From NCBI GenBank assembly GCA_024642335.1, contig JAHEBH010000008.1:1-64000 (forward strand): a stretch of 64,000 nt of DNA, in the 5' to 3' direction. Below, piece by piece: positions 8,812-17,415 of the stretch. The notes beneath the pieces were generated by a model. It had not been told where the DNA came from, ran no database searches, and saw only the letters and a list, made by a program, of their open reading frames with translations. Numbering within the stretch: the first letter of the stretch is position 1; every line of letters begins with the position of its first letter. A program made the translations under genes and the position numbers. This DNA comes from Erythrobacter sp. Its GTDB lineage: Bacteria; Pseudomonadota; Alphaproteobacteria; Sphingomonadales; Sphingomonadaceae.

Positions 8812-10989
8812 ATGCGCGCATGGGGCAGGCTGGCATTCGGCACCGCGCTGGCATCACTCGCACTGGCGCAGGCCACGGGCCAGACCGCACCCGATTTCGC
8901 GCCCGTCACCGATGCGGAACTCCAGAACCCCGATCCGGCAGACTGGCTGAGCTGGCGGCGCACGCTCGACAGCTGGGGCTATTCCCCGCTCAACCAGGTC
9001 AACCGCGAGAATGTCCGTACGCTGCGCATGGTCTGGGCGCGTCCGCTTCCGCCGGGGCATCAGGAAGGCACGCCGCTGGTGCGCGGCGGAGTGATGTATT
9101 TCCCCGGCCCTGCCGACACGATCGAGGCGATTGACGCCCGATCGGGCGAGATGATCTGGCAGTACCGTCGCCAGTTGCCCGAGGATATCGGCAATTTCCT
9201 GCCGGTCTATGACACCACCCGCAACGTCGCGATCTACGGCAATCTCATCATCGGCAATTCGGCGGACGACTTCCTCTACGCTCTCGATGCCCGCACCGGC
9301 GCGCTGGTGTGGGAGACAAAGATCCTCGATTACACGCACGGCGCCAAGCAGAGCTCGGGACCGATCATCGCCAACGGCCTCGCTATTACCGGGCGCTCTT
9401 GCGAGCCCGAAGGTGGCCCCGCCGCCTGCGTGATCACCGCGCATGATGCGGTGACGGGCGCGGAGGTCTGGCGCACGCCAATCATCGCGCAGGGGGATGA
9501 TCCCAACGATGCGACATGGGGCGGCGTGCCGCTGGAAGACCGTCAGCAGGTCGGCGCGTGGATGCTGCCGAGCTACGATCCCGAACTTGGGCTGGTCTAC
9601 ATGGGAACCTCGGTTTCCGCGCCCGCGCCCAAGATTGCGCTGGCGGGCAATGACCATTCCTATCTCTACCACAATTCGACGCTGGCGCTCGATGTCGCGA
9701 CGGGCAGGATCGTCTGGCATTACCAGCACCTGGTCGACCAGTGGGACCTCGATCACACGATGCCGCGCATGCTGGTCGACGATGTGGTCGCACCAGATCC
9801 ATCCGAAGTGGCTTGGATGGCCCCCGATATCGAGGCGGGACGTGTCTACAAGGTGCTGACCGGGGTTTCGGGCAAGCCGGGCATCATTACCACGCTCGAC
9901 CGCGAGACGGGCAAGTTCCTCTGGGCGCGCCCGACCGTGCGGCAGAATGTAATTGCCGATATTGACGGCGCCACCGGGCGCGTGACGCCCGATCCTTCCA
10001 GCGTGCCGACCGAATTCGGCGCTGCGATGGAGGTCTGCCCATCGGCCAGCGGCGGCGCAAACTACATGGCGGGTTCCTACAGCCCGCTGAGCCGCACGAT
10101 CTATTGGCCGCTGCTGAATACCTGCGCGGAAATGACTGCGGTCGACCCGGCGGATAATCCCGGCGTCTACGGCATGGCGACACGCGCCTATATCAATCCC
10201 GAAATGAATGGCATGCTGGGATCGATCTATGCCGTCGATGCCGTGACCGGGCGCACCAGATGGGTGCACAACCAGCGCGCAGGCGTGCAATCGCTCATCA
10301 CCACGGGCGGCGGTCTGGTCTTTGCCGGAGAGGCAGGCGGGCGCTTTTACGCGATGGACCAGGATACGGGCGAAATCGTGTGGCAGGTGAACCTGGGTTC
10401 CTCGGTAACCGGCTATCCCGCCACTTTCTCCGTCGACGGCCAGCAATATGTCGCAGCCTCGACCGGACGCTGGCTCAATGACAGTTACACGCCCGAACTC
10501 GTCCACGGCACGCAGAACACGCTGTTCGTCTTTGCCTTGCCCGAGACGGGTATCGGCCAGCGCGGGCCGGTGCGTGCGCAGATCAACCGGCGCGGCGAAC
10601 TGACTTCGGTCGATCCCGCGCTGAGCGGGATCGGGGCGGCTGTCTTCTCGCGCAAGGCCAGCAGCGGTGTATTCTCGGCCGCGCAAGCACGTGCAGGACA
10701 GCAGGTGTACGGGCGCGCCTGTGCTGCCTGCCATGGCGCCGACTTCCAGCCTGCCGCCGGTTCACCGACATTGAAGGGCGGCGCTTTCCTCACCAATTGG
10801 CGCGGGCGTTCGGTGGGCGATCTTTTCGCATATACTCGCGAGAACATGCCAGTGGGTCAGGGCAGCTCGCTGCCCGATGCGCAATATCTCGCGCTGGTCG
10901 CCTATTTGCTGGAGGTGAACGACTTCCCGGCGGGCGAGGAGCCGCTCGATAATGACGGGGCGATCCTGGGCACCATCGGGATCGATTGA
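8812..10989 (+). CDS. PQQ-dependent quinohemoprotein dehydrogenase
   Basis: 725 residues with an N-terminal export signal, a PQQ beta-propeller with repeated tryptophan-docking blades (TGALVWE, TGRIVWHY, TGEIVWQV) and a C-terminal cytochrome c domain with CAACH at 637-641. QWDLDH resembles the family's catalytic Asp region. The adjacent Cys-Cys pair typical of PQQ alcohol dehydrogenases was not found; two cysteines nine residues apart (SCEPEGGPAAC) are nearby. It should oxidise an alcohol or aldehyde in the periplasm and pass electrons through heme to the respiratory chain. ATG follows GGAGGA directly after the lipoprotein stop. Confidence 0.85.
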   Translation: MRAWGRLAFGTALASLALAQATGQTAPDFAPVTDAELQNPDPADWLSWRRTLDSWGYSPLNQVNRENVRTLRMVWARPLPPGHQEGTPLVRGGVMYFPGPADTIEAIDARSGEMIWQYRRQLPEDIGNFLPVYDTTRNVAIYGNLIIGNSADDFLYALDARTGALVWETKILDYTHGAKQSSGPIIANGLAITGRSCEPEGGPAACVITAHDAVTGAEVWRTPIIAQGDDPNDATWGGVPLEDRQQVGAWMLPSYDPELGLVYMGTSVSAPAPKIALAGNDHSYLYHNSTLALDVATGRIVWHYQHLVDQWDLDHTMPRMLVDDVVAPDPSEVAWMAPDIEAGRVYKVLTGVSGKPGIITTLDRETGKFLWARPTVRQNVIADIDGATGRVTPDPSSVPTEFGAAMEVCPSASGGANYMAGSYSPLSRTIYWPLLNTCAEMTAVDPADNPGVYGMATRAYINPEMNGMLGSIYAVDAVTGRTRWVHNQRAGVQSLITTGGGLVFAGEAGGRFYAMDQDTGEIVWQVNLGSSVTGYPATFSVDGQQYVAASTGRWLNDSYTPELVHGTQNTLFVFALPETGIGQRGPVRAQINRRGELTSVDPALSGIGAAVFSRKASSGVFSAAQARAGQQVYGRACAACHGADFQPAAGSPTLKGGAFLTNWRGRSVGDLFAYTRENMPVGQGSSLPDAQYLALVAYLLEVNDFPAGEEPLDNDGAILGTIGID

Positions 10990-11011
10990 ACAATTGCAGG
11001 GGCAAGTAACC

Positions 11012-11494
11012 ATGAGAAATTTGACCGCGATCGCTCTGGGCTCGCTCGTGCTGACCTCCTGTACCTCAGAACCCGAACAAGCACTCAATGCGCCAGATGC
11101 CTCATTGACCAGCGCCGCACAGGAGTTGGCGGCGGTTGAACAGGCGCGGCTCAATGCTTTTGTAGAAGGCAATTGGGAATTGCTCGACGAGCTTCATGCC
11201 GAAGACTTCGAATTGATAAATCCGAACGGCGAACCTTTTACCAAGTCTGAATACCTCGACCCGATGAAGGAAGGCGAATTTCGCTACCTGATTTTCGAGC
11301 CCCAAGGCGAGATCAGGGCAGAAGGCGGCACAGAAGCCGGTGCAGTGCGCTATCAGTCACGCCTGTCCGTACGCATCGGCGAGACGGTAATTCCGGAAGC
11401 GATCTATCGCCACACCGACTATTACGAGAAGCGAGACGGGCGCTGGCAAGTGGTCTTCTCTCAGGCAACGCCGGAGCTACCGCAGGCAGAATAA
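11012..11494 (+). CDS. SnoaL/DUF4440-like lipoprotein
   Basis: 160 residues. The lipoprotein signal MRNLTAIALGSLVLTSC gives a Cys-anchored protein. The mature part has the NTF2-like opening helix (ELAAVEQARLNAFVEGNWELLDELH) followed by alternating strands ending in GRWQVVFSQATP. The ATG at 11012 is used because CAGGGGCAAG precedes it and because it begins a proper signal; the longer ORF overlaps the dehydrogenase gene. It closes a three-gene plus-strand run with the PQQ dehydrogenase between two NTF2-like lipoproteins. Substrate unknown. Confidence 0.75.
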   Translation: MRNLTAIALGSLVLTSCTSEPEQALNAPDASLTSAAQELAAVEQARLNAFVEGNWELLDELHAEDFELINPNGEPFTKSEYLDPMKEGEFRYLIFEPQGEIRAEGGTEAGAVRYQSRLSVRIGETVIPEAIYRHTDYYEKRDGRWQVVFSQATPELPQAE

Positions 11495-11524
11495 TTGTTG
11501 GCTCGTCCGAACAGTTGAAGGCCT

Positions 11525-12043
11525 TCACTCGTAACGCTGTACAGCAGCCTCGAACACGGACCTCGCCCGCTCGTCAAAGCACACGAATGTGACAGCATCG
11601 ATCGCGCCCGGGTGGGAGTCCAGGACCTCCACCACCGTTCTTGTAGCCACCTCAGCAGCAAGATCCATCGGGTAGCCGTAGATTCCGGTCGATATGGCCG
11701 GAAAGGCAATGGTCCGCACCGCATTGGCCATCGCGACTTCGAGCGAGTTGCGATAGCAACTGGCCAGCAGTTCGGGTTCACCGTCATTGCCGCCGCGCCA
11801 TACAGGGCCGGCGGTGTGGATCACATGCCTTGCGGGCAAAAGGTATCCCTTGGTGATCTTTGCCTGCCCTGTCTTGCAGCCGCCCAGCAGGCGGCACTCG
11901 TGCAAAAGGTCCGGCCCCGCTGCACGATGGATCGCCCCGTCAACGCCGCCTCCCCCCAGTAGCGAGGAGTTTGCGGCATTGACGATCGCATCCACCGCAT
12001 AGGTGGTGATGTTGCCCAGTTCGACGTCCGGAAGAAAGCTCAC
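11525..12043 (-). CDS. Macro domain protein, O-acetyl-ADP-ribose deacetylase type
   Basis: 172 residues, essentially one macro domain of the YmdB/MacroD type. Recognisable are [22 protein letters not shown], which forms the ADP-ribose pocket, and [11 protein letters not shown] for the phosphate loop. Family members remove ADP-ribose from acidic residues or deacetylate O-acetyl-ADP-ribose. The start is a GTG at 12043 with only a weak ribosome binding site. It stands convergent to the lipoprotein at 11012 and just downstream of an aldehyde dehydrogenase on its own strand; no functional link to the catabolic genes is evident. Confidence 0.88.
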   Translation of the reverse strand: MSFLPDVELGNITTYAVDAIVNAANSSLLGGGGVDGAIHRAAGPDLLHECRLLGGCKTGQAKITKGYLLPARHVIHTAGPVWRGGNDGEPELLASCYRNSLEVAMANAVRTIAFPAISTGIYGYPMDLAAEVATRTVVEVLDSHPGAIDAVTFVCFDERARSVFEAAVQRYE

Positions 12044-12059
12044 CCCGGCTGCTTACAGG

Positions 12060-13526
12060 TCAGGCGGGAGCGCCGTCCAGCAGGATCGTCTTGGTTTCAA
12101 CATAGCCCCAGATACCTTCGTCACCGCCTTCGCGGCCGATGCCGGACTTCTTGAAGCCGCCGAAGGGCGCGGTCCATTCCATACGCATGCCGTTCTGACC
12201 GACCACGCCCGTGCGGACGCGGCGGGCGATGTCATAGGCCGCCTGCGGATCGGTGGTGAAGACCGATCCGTTGAGGCCGAACTCGCTCTCATTGGCGATG
12301 CGGATCGCGTCTTCCTCGTCCTCAGCCGGGATCAGGCACAGCACCGGGCCGAAGATTTCCTCCTGCGCGATGCGGCTGTTGTTGTCGACATTGGCGAACA
12401 GCGTCGGCTCGATGTAATAGCCCTTGTTCATATGCGCCGGGCGCTGGCCGCCGGTGACGAGGTCGGCACCCGAAGCCTTGCCCGCCTCGATATACATTTC
12501 CACGCGGTCACGCTGGCGGCGCATGGCAAGCGGGCCGAGCTGGGTTTCGGGATCGGTCGGATGGCCGATCTTCACACCCTTCATCACGCCGGCAATGGCT
12601 TCTGCCAGCTCGTCATGCCGCGCCTTGGGCACGATGGCGCGAGAGAGCATGGCGCAGACCTGGCCGCTCATCACGGTAATCGTATTGCCAAGGATGCCTG
12701 CTGCAGCTTCGGTGGGGAAATCATCGCGAATGATCGCTGCCGACTTGCCGCCCAGTTCGAAAGTCGCGCGGGTCATGTTGGAACCGCAGACGCTGGCGAT
12801 ATGCGCACCCGCGGCAGAAGAGCCGGTGAAGGTGACCTTGTCGATCAGCTTGGAATGGATCAGGTGGTCCGCCGCCTCGCGGTCCGAGGGGACCAGATTT
12901 ACAGTGCCGGGTGGCATTCCGGCGGCTTCCGCCGCCTCGGCAATGATATAGGCTTCCAGCGGCGTTTCGGGTGAAGGCTTCATGATCACGGTGCAGCCAG
13001 CGATCAGCGAGTAGAACACCTTGTTGGCCATGATGGCGAAGGGGCCGTTCCACGGCGCGATAGCGGCAACCACGCCCACCGGCTCACGCACCACGCAGAC
13101 AGTATCGACTGCCATGCCCTTGCTGCGCTTTTCCCACTCGAAACGCTCACCCAGTGAGGCGATGCCGCGCAGGCCCGCAACCGCGCCGCCATGCATGGGA
13201 CCGGACGCAGTGGAAAGCCCGCCGATCTGCACGGTCCATGCGGCGGCGAGTTCGGGCACGCGCGGTTCCAACTGGTCGATGAACTTCATCAGTCTGCCCA
13301 TGCGTTCCACGGGCGAGAGGCGAGGCCAGGGACCATTGTCGAACGCCTCGCGCGCGGCGGCCACGGCGCGGTCCATATCGGTGGCATCGGCATGGGCGAC
13401 GCGGGCGACGATTTCCTCATCTGCCGGGTTCTCCACCTCAATCACACCAGTGCCATGCGGGGTTACCCACTCGCCGCCGATAAACAGCTTGTCGGGGTGC
13501 TTGATGTTCACGCCTTCGGGGGTCAT
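12060..13526 (-). CDS. NAD(P)-dependent aldehyde dehydrogenase
   Basis: 488 residues, ALDH superfamily. The general base is E257 (ELGGKSA) and the nucleophile C291 (GQVCAM). The ATG at 13526 follows GGAGAG; the longer ORF start runs through a repeat element. It is the third gene of a minus-strand unit NmrA-like reductase - PQQ dehydrogenase - aldehyde dehydrogenase, whose promoter carries the shared TAAC palindrome at 16773. The pair suggests periplasmic alcohol oxidation followed by cytosolic aldehyde oxidation. It is distinct from the ALDH at 4601. Confidence 0.88.
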   Translation of the reverse strand: MTPEGVNIKHPDKLFIGGEWVTPHGTGVIEVENPADEEIVARVAHADATDMDRAVAAAREAFDNGPWPRLSPVERMGRLMKFIDQLEPRVPELAAAWTVQIGGLSTASGPMHGGAVAGLRGIASLGERFEWEKRSKGMAVDTVCVVREPVGVVAAIAPWNGPFAIMANKVFYSLIAGCTVIMKPSPETPLEAYIIAEAAEAAGMPPGTVNLVPSDREAADHLIHSKLIDKVTFTGSSAAGAHIASVCGSNMTRATFELGGKSAAIIRDDFPTEAAAGILGNTITVMSGQVCAMLSRAIVPKARHDELAEAIAGVMKGVKIGHPTDPETQLGPLAMRRQRDRVEMYIEAGKASGADLVTGGQRPAHMNKGYYIEPTLFANVDNNSRIAQEEIFGPVLCLIPAEDEEDAIRIANESEFGLNGSVFTTDPQAAYDIARRVRTGVVGQNGMRMEWTAPFGGFKKSGIGREGGDEGIWGYVETKTILLDGAPA

Positions 13527-13546
13527 CGAATCTCTCCATTCCTTGG

Positions 13547-13613
13547 TGTGAGCTCCCGCGAAGGCGGGAGCCTGTCTCCGGCCCGACAAGGTCCCCGCCT
13601 TCGCGGGGACTCA
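13547..13613. repeat. Inverted repeat, CCCGCGAAGGCGGG element
   Basis: Two inverted copies about 20 bases apart: GTGAGCTCCCGCGAAGGCGGGAGCC and the reverse complement of AAGGTCCCCGCCTTCGCGGGGACTCAC. Each is a short GC-rich hairpin and the pair could form a longer one. It fills the gap between the PQQ dehydrogenase and aldehyde dehydrogenase genes. Elements with this core are widespread in sphingomonad genomes, from general knowledge. Confidence 0.65.
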
Positions 13614-13632
13614 CGCCGTGCACAAATCTCTA

Positions 13633-15837
13633 TCAGAAACTGGACAATATGGTGAGCGACTGCGTGTCGAGCGGCAGGCCGCGCCGTTGCAGTTCCAGCT
13701 CGCGCGTGCGCAATTTGCCTTGCGTATCGATCAGCCAGGCATGGATCGCCTTCACGTCTTCTTCGCTCAAACGATCGTCCCATCGCGGCATGCCGTTATG
13801 CAGCAGCAGGCCTTCGAGCAGGATCTGCCGGAACGCGCCATGCACGCCAGCGTTCATGCGGCGAAGATCGGGCAGTGGTGCGCGCGGCTGGTTCGAATGG
13901 CAGATGGTGCAGTTCTCGGTGTAGAGCGTATTGCCGCGCGCGATCATTGCGGGCGTTGCATCGGCGTATTGCGCGGGCGGTTCGTCCGCCGGTTGCAGTG
14001 GCGGCAGATCAGCCGGCACAGGCACTTCGCTGCCGCCCAGCCTGAATACCAGCAGGCGGTTCGCGTTACCCTTGCGATAGGCCGCGGCATAGGACGGCAG
14101 GAAACCCCAGCCGCCCCCTCCCCAGCCGGTCTGCACGGCGACATATTGCACGCCGTCCACCTCATAGGTCATGGGCGCTGCCATGATCGAGGAACCGGTA
14201 TCGACGCGCCACAATTCCTCGCCCGTATCGGCATCGCGCGCATAGAGCTGCCCGCCCACGCTGCCGTGGAAGACCAGGCCGCTCTCTGTCGCCAGCGCAC
14301 CCTGGCGATCCTGCCAGCCGAGGCTGGGCACCGCCCATTTCGTCTTGCCGGTCAGCGGGTCAATGGCCCGGAATTCGCTGCGGTAGGGTTCATCCTTGAC
14401 CCATTGCCACTGCTCGGTGGCTTCGATCTCGGCCATCACTTGCGGCGGCAATGTTGGCGCTGCGGCCTGCAAGTCGGGCGAGAACAGGATGACCGCATTG
14501 TTGTTCAGGAAGTTCTCCTGATGCTCCAGTTTTGCGGCAGGATTGGGCACCCACAGCAGGTTCCCCATGTCCAGAACATGCGCGAAATAGGTCCCGCGTC
14601 CAGGATCATAGGCCGCAGGATACCAGTTGCGCGCGCCGGGCGATCCGGGGAAGACGACCTTCGGCCCGGTATTGAAGTCAGCCTTGTCGAAGGTCATGTG
14701 CGGGCGGTTCGCGGCATAATCCCAGCCATCGGCCCAGCTGGTGCGCACGATGGGATTTGCCGCCAACGCCTTGCCGTTTTCACGGTCCACCACGAAGAAG
14801 AAACCGTTCTTGGGCGTGTGCAGGATGACGGGGCGCTGCTCGCCGCCCACTTCCATGTTTGCCAGCAGCATGGGCTGGGTGGCGGTAAAGTCCCAATTGT
14901 CTTGCGGGGTCTGCTGCAGATACCAGTTCATCCGCCCGCTTGCGCGGTCGATGGCCACCAGCGAGCTGAGATAGAGATTGTCCCCGCCACCGGGCGAACG
15001 CGCGCTTTGCGCATAGGGCCCGCCGTTGCCCGTCCCGACGATGACCTGGTCGAATTCGGGGTCATAGGTAATGGCGTCCCAGGCCGTGCCGCCGCCGCCG
15101 ATATCCCAGCGCGTGTCTTCGGACCAGGTTGCCAGTGCCGCATCGAGCTCTTCATGTTCCTGCGGACCCTGGGCCGGATCATGCGGGACGGTGAAGAAGC
15201 GCCACGCCTCTTCGCCGGTGTCGATATGATAGGCGGTGACATAGCCGCGCGTGTCATATTCCGCGCCGGCATTGCCGATCACCACCAGGTCGCCCGCAAC
15301 TTCGGGTGCCCCTGTCGAGGTATAGCCACGATCATGTTCGGTAATCGTGTCCACCGACCATTCGACCGCGCCGGTCTGTGCGTTGAGCGCATAGAGTATG
15401 CCGTCCGCAGCACCCACGATGACCTTGCCCTGTGCCACAGCGACTCCGCGATTGGCCCAGTCGCAGCAGATCGAGCGGGCGATCTGCATGTCCATCTCTG
15501 GGGTGAAGGTCCACAGCTCCTCGCCCGTCGCGGCATTGAGCGCATAGACACGGCCCAGCACGCCGGAAGTATACATCACTCCGTCGATGACAACGGGGGT
15601 GGCTTCCTGCACGCGGGCAGAGCCCAGGTCATATTCCCAGGCGAGGCCAAGTTCGGAGACGTTTTCCGGATTGATGCCCCCAAGCCGCGAGAAGTGGCTT
15701 TCCGCCCAGTCACCGCCGGGATTGTCCCAGTTCGCGCCCGCACCATAGGTGGAGGTGTCGATGCTGCCCGGATCAAAGCTCTCGCCGCAAGAGGCAAGCG
15801 CCAGCGCTGCAACGGCAAGGGCAATGCGTTTCATCAT
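13633..15837 (-). CDS. PQQ-dependent quinohemoprotein alcohol dehydrogenase, lipoprotein
   Basis: 734 residues. A lipoprotein signal ends LALASC. The beta-propeller holds the vicinal disulfide pair C124-C125 (SICCDWANRG), the hallmark of PQQ alcohol dehydrogenases, and a C-terminal cytochrome c domain with CTICH starting at C643. It should oxidise alcohols in the periplasm and feed electrons to the cytochrome chain. The start overlaps the stop of the upstream NmrA-like gene (ATGATGA), so translation is probably coupled; either of the two adjacent ATGs could be used. Unlike the dehydrogenase at 8812, all classical features are present. Confidence 0.9.
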   Translation of the reverse strand: MMKRIALAVAALALASCGESFDPGSIDTSTYGAGANWDNPGGDWAESHFSRLGGINPENVSELGLAWEYDLGSARVQEATPVVIDGVMYTSGVLGRVYALNAATGEELWTFTPEMDMQIARSICCDWANRGVAVAQGKVIVGAADGILYALNAQTGAVEWSVDTITEHDRGYTSTGAPEVAGDLVVIGNAGAEYDTRGYVTAYHIDTGEEAWRFFTVPHDPAQGPQEHEELDAALATWSEDTRWDIGGGGTAWDAITYDPEFDQVIVGTGNGGPYAQSARSPGGGDNLYLSSLVAIDRASGRMNWYLQQTPQDNWDFTATQPMLLANMEVGGEQRPVILHTPKNGFFFVVDRENGKALAANPIVRTSWADGWDYAANRPHMTFDKADFNTGPKVVFPGSPGARNWYPAAYDPGRGTYFAHVLDMGNLLWVPNPAAKLEHQENFLNNNAVILFSPDLQAAAPTLPPQVMAEIEATEQWQWVKDEPYRSEFRAIDPLTGKTKWAVPSLGWQDRQGALATESGLVFHGSVGGQLYARDADTGEELWRVDTGSSIMAAPMTYEVDGVQYVAVQTGWGGGGWGFLPSYAAAYRKGNANRLLVFRLGGSEVPVPADLPPLQPADEPPAQYADATPAMIARGNTLYTENCTICHSNQPRAPLPDLRRMNAGVHGAFRQILLEGLLLHNGMPRWDDRLSEEDVKAIHAWLIDTQGKLRTRELELQRRGLPLDTQSLTILSSF

Positions 15838-16742
15838 TTGGGCCACTGATCCTGATACTGTTCAAACACGCTGCGCAGCGTGCGCGGCTTCCTGCCGGTT
15901 ATCCGCTCAACATCGTCGGATGCGATATTCATGAAGCCTTCGCGGATCGACTGGCCGAATGTCACCATGCCCTCGCTCGCCCACGGAATCGGCCCGTTGG
16001 GATCGACATCCTCGGACTTGCGCGGCACGCCCAGCGAATCGAAATAGGCGAACATGGCATCGTCATCGACCAATTGGACGTCGATTGGCTTGCCCGCCAT
16101 TTCGGATACCAGCGCCATCGCATCGGGCAAGGCCCACAGCTCCGGCCCGGTCACGTCATAGGCCTTATTCTCGTGGCCATCCTGCGCCATCACGCCCACA
16201 GCGGTGGCCACGCAATCGTCGCGGCTGACAATCGGGACGAGGCCCATGCCGGCATTTTCAGGCTTCGATCCGGACATCAGCGCAGGGATCGCCATCGCCG
16301 TGGCAACGGCTTCTGCATAAAGGCTGTTGCGCAGCATGGTCCAGGCAAGGCCCGATGCCTCCAGCATTTCCTCGGTCGCGATATGGTCGAAACCCTCGAC
16401 CGACGGATTGCCCGGACGGCGCACACCCAGCAGCGAGGTATAGGCGATATGGCTCACGCCAGCAGCCTTGGCGGCGTTGATGGCATTGCCATGCTGGCGC
16501 GGCCTTTGTCCCACAAGCGTGGTGGAAATCAGAAGCAGCTTCTCGCCGCCCGCCATCGCTTCTTCGAGCCCATCCGGACTGTCAAAATCGGCGGCGCGCA
16601 CTTCGGCGCCGCGCGCGGCAAGGTCGGCCAGCCTGGCGGTCGAGCGTGACAGGGCGATCACTTCATGCCCCAAGTCCAGCAACTGCGAAGCTGCAGCATG
16701 ACCGAACTGTCCGGATGCGCCGGAAACGATAATCTTGCCCAC
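15834..16742 (-). CDS. NmrA-like NAD(P)-binding protein, quinone-reductase-2 type
   Basis: 302 residues of the atypical SDR/NmrA family. The nucleotide loop GASGQFG is at residues 8-14. The central IAYTSLLGVRRPGNP and the TMLRNSLYAE region resemble NAD(P)H:quinone oxidoreductase 2 proteins. Pinoresinol and phenylcoumaran reductases are distant relatives, so a lignan-type substrate is conceivable. The GTG start at 16742 has AGGAGAGG upstream. It leads the minus-strand operon with the PQQ and aldehyde dehydrogenases. The TAAC palindrome lies 31 bases upstream of its start. Confidence 0.75.
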   Translation of the reverse strand: MGKIIVSGASGQFGHAAASQLLDLGHEVIALSRSTARLADLAARGAEVRAADFDSPDGLEEAMAGGEKLLLISTTLVGQRPRQHGNAINAAKAAGVSHIAYTSLLGVRRPGNPSVEGFDHIATEEMLEASGLAWTMLRNSLYAEAVATAMAIPALMSGSKPENAGMGLVPIVSRDDCVATAVGVMAQDGHENKAYDVTGPELWALPDAMALVSEMAGKPIDVQLVDDDAMFAYFDSLGVPRKSEDVDPNGPIPWASEGMVTFGQSIREGFMNIASDDVERITGRKPRTLRSVFEQYQDQWPK

Positions 16743-16772
16743 TTTGATCCTCTCCTTCTTGGCAGGCGATAT

Positions 16773-16784
16773 TAACGAGTGTTA
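16773..16784. promoter_or_regulatory. Candidate MarR operator, site 1 (TAACGAGTGTTA)
   Basis: TAACG-AG-TGTTA, with one mismatch from a perfect palindrome, lies midway between the divergent NmrA-like gene (start 31 bases away) and the NTF2-like gene (start 31 bases away). The bases to its right, CAATTGAGG, resemble those of site 2 (CTTTTGAGG). It belongs to a set of four such palindromes in this window, one of them at the promoter of a MarR-family gene. Confidence 0.6.
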
Positions 16785-16814
16785 CAATTGAGGCAAGATG
16801 TGAGGAGAGATGAA

Positions 16815-17312
16815 TTGCCGCAAATTCCGATCGAGGACCGCCTTGGCCTGCAGGATCTGATTGCCGATTACAGCTGGGCGCTCGACACGGGCGATGTGGA
16901 AGCGCTGGTCGCCTGCTTTACCGAAGATTGCCTGATGAGCGAGGAGGTGTTCGAGGACCCCGATATCTGGAACGGGCACGAGGGGATTCGCGGGCTGATG
17001 AAGCATTACGCCAATGCCCCCGGCTTCCCCGGCCGCCAGCACCATGTGACGCAGACCAAATATTTCCCGCAAGGCGATGGCAGCGTGAAAATGAAGAGCT
17101 TCGCCTTCGTCACCGAATGCCATGACGAGCCACCGTATGAACTGCGCTTCTGCGGTTGGTATGACGATCATGCGGTAAAAGACGCAGACGGCAAATGGCG
17201 CTTCCAGCGCCGCATCGTGCGGCTGTGGGATGGCGAGGTGCTCAGGAACTTCCCCGGCCACGGCGAATGGAAGCCGCGCAAGCGCCCAGCCAGCCTGGTC
17301 ATCAAAAGGTAG
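16815..17312 (+). CDS. NTF2/SnoaL-like protein, cytosolic
   Basis: 165 residues from a TTG start at 16815, chosen because AGGAGAG lies five bases upstream; the ORF-track GTG at 16779 falls inside the candidate operator. The N-terminal LQDLIADYSWALDTGDVEALVACF is the standard SnoaL helix pair. A HHVTQTKYF segment and RRIVRLWDGE close the fold. No signal peptide. It heads a plus-strand pair with the tannase-family gene and is divergent from the NmrA/PQQ/ALDH operon. It may act as a lyase or isomerase on an aromatic dimer; this is inference from context. Confidence 0.75.
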   Translation: MPQIPIEDRLGLQDLIADYSWALDTGDVEALVACFTEDCLMSEEVFEDPDIWNGHEGIRGLMKHYANAPGFPGRQHHVTQTKYFPQGDGSVKMKSFAFVTECHDEPPYELRFCGWYDDHAVKDADGKWRFQRRIVRLWDGEVLRNFPGHGEWKPRKRPASLVIKR

Positions 17313-17415
17313 AGCAAGGCCGCACTTGCACTTTTCAGACAAAGACTTGGACAATCGGATTTCACGCTTTCCCGGGCGATCCGAGTTGATACTCTGGCGC
17401 CAAAGGAGAGGATTC

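Noticed and set aside
8854-10734. 626-residue minus-strand ORF
   Set aside because: Antisense of the PQQ dehydrogenase at 8812; no domain content.
13618-15849. 743-residue plus-strand ORF
   Set aside because: It is the exact antisense of the PQQ dehydrogenase gene, has no recognisable domains and has His/Arg/Gly-rich shadow composition typical of high-GC coding DNA.
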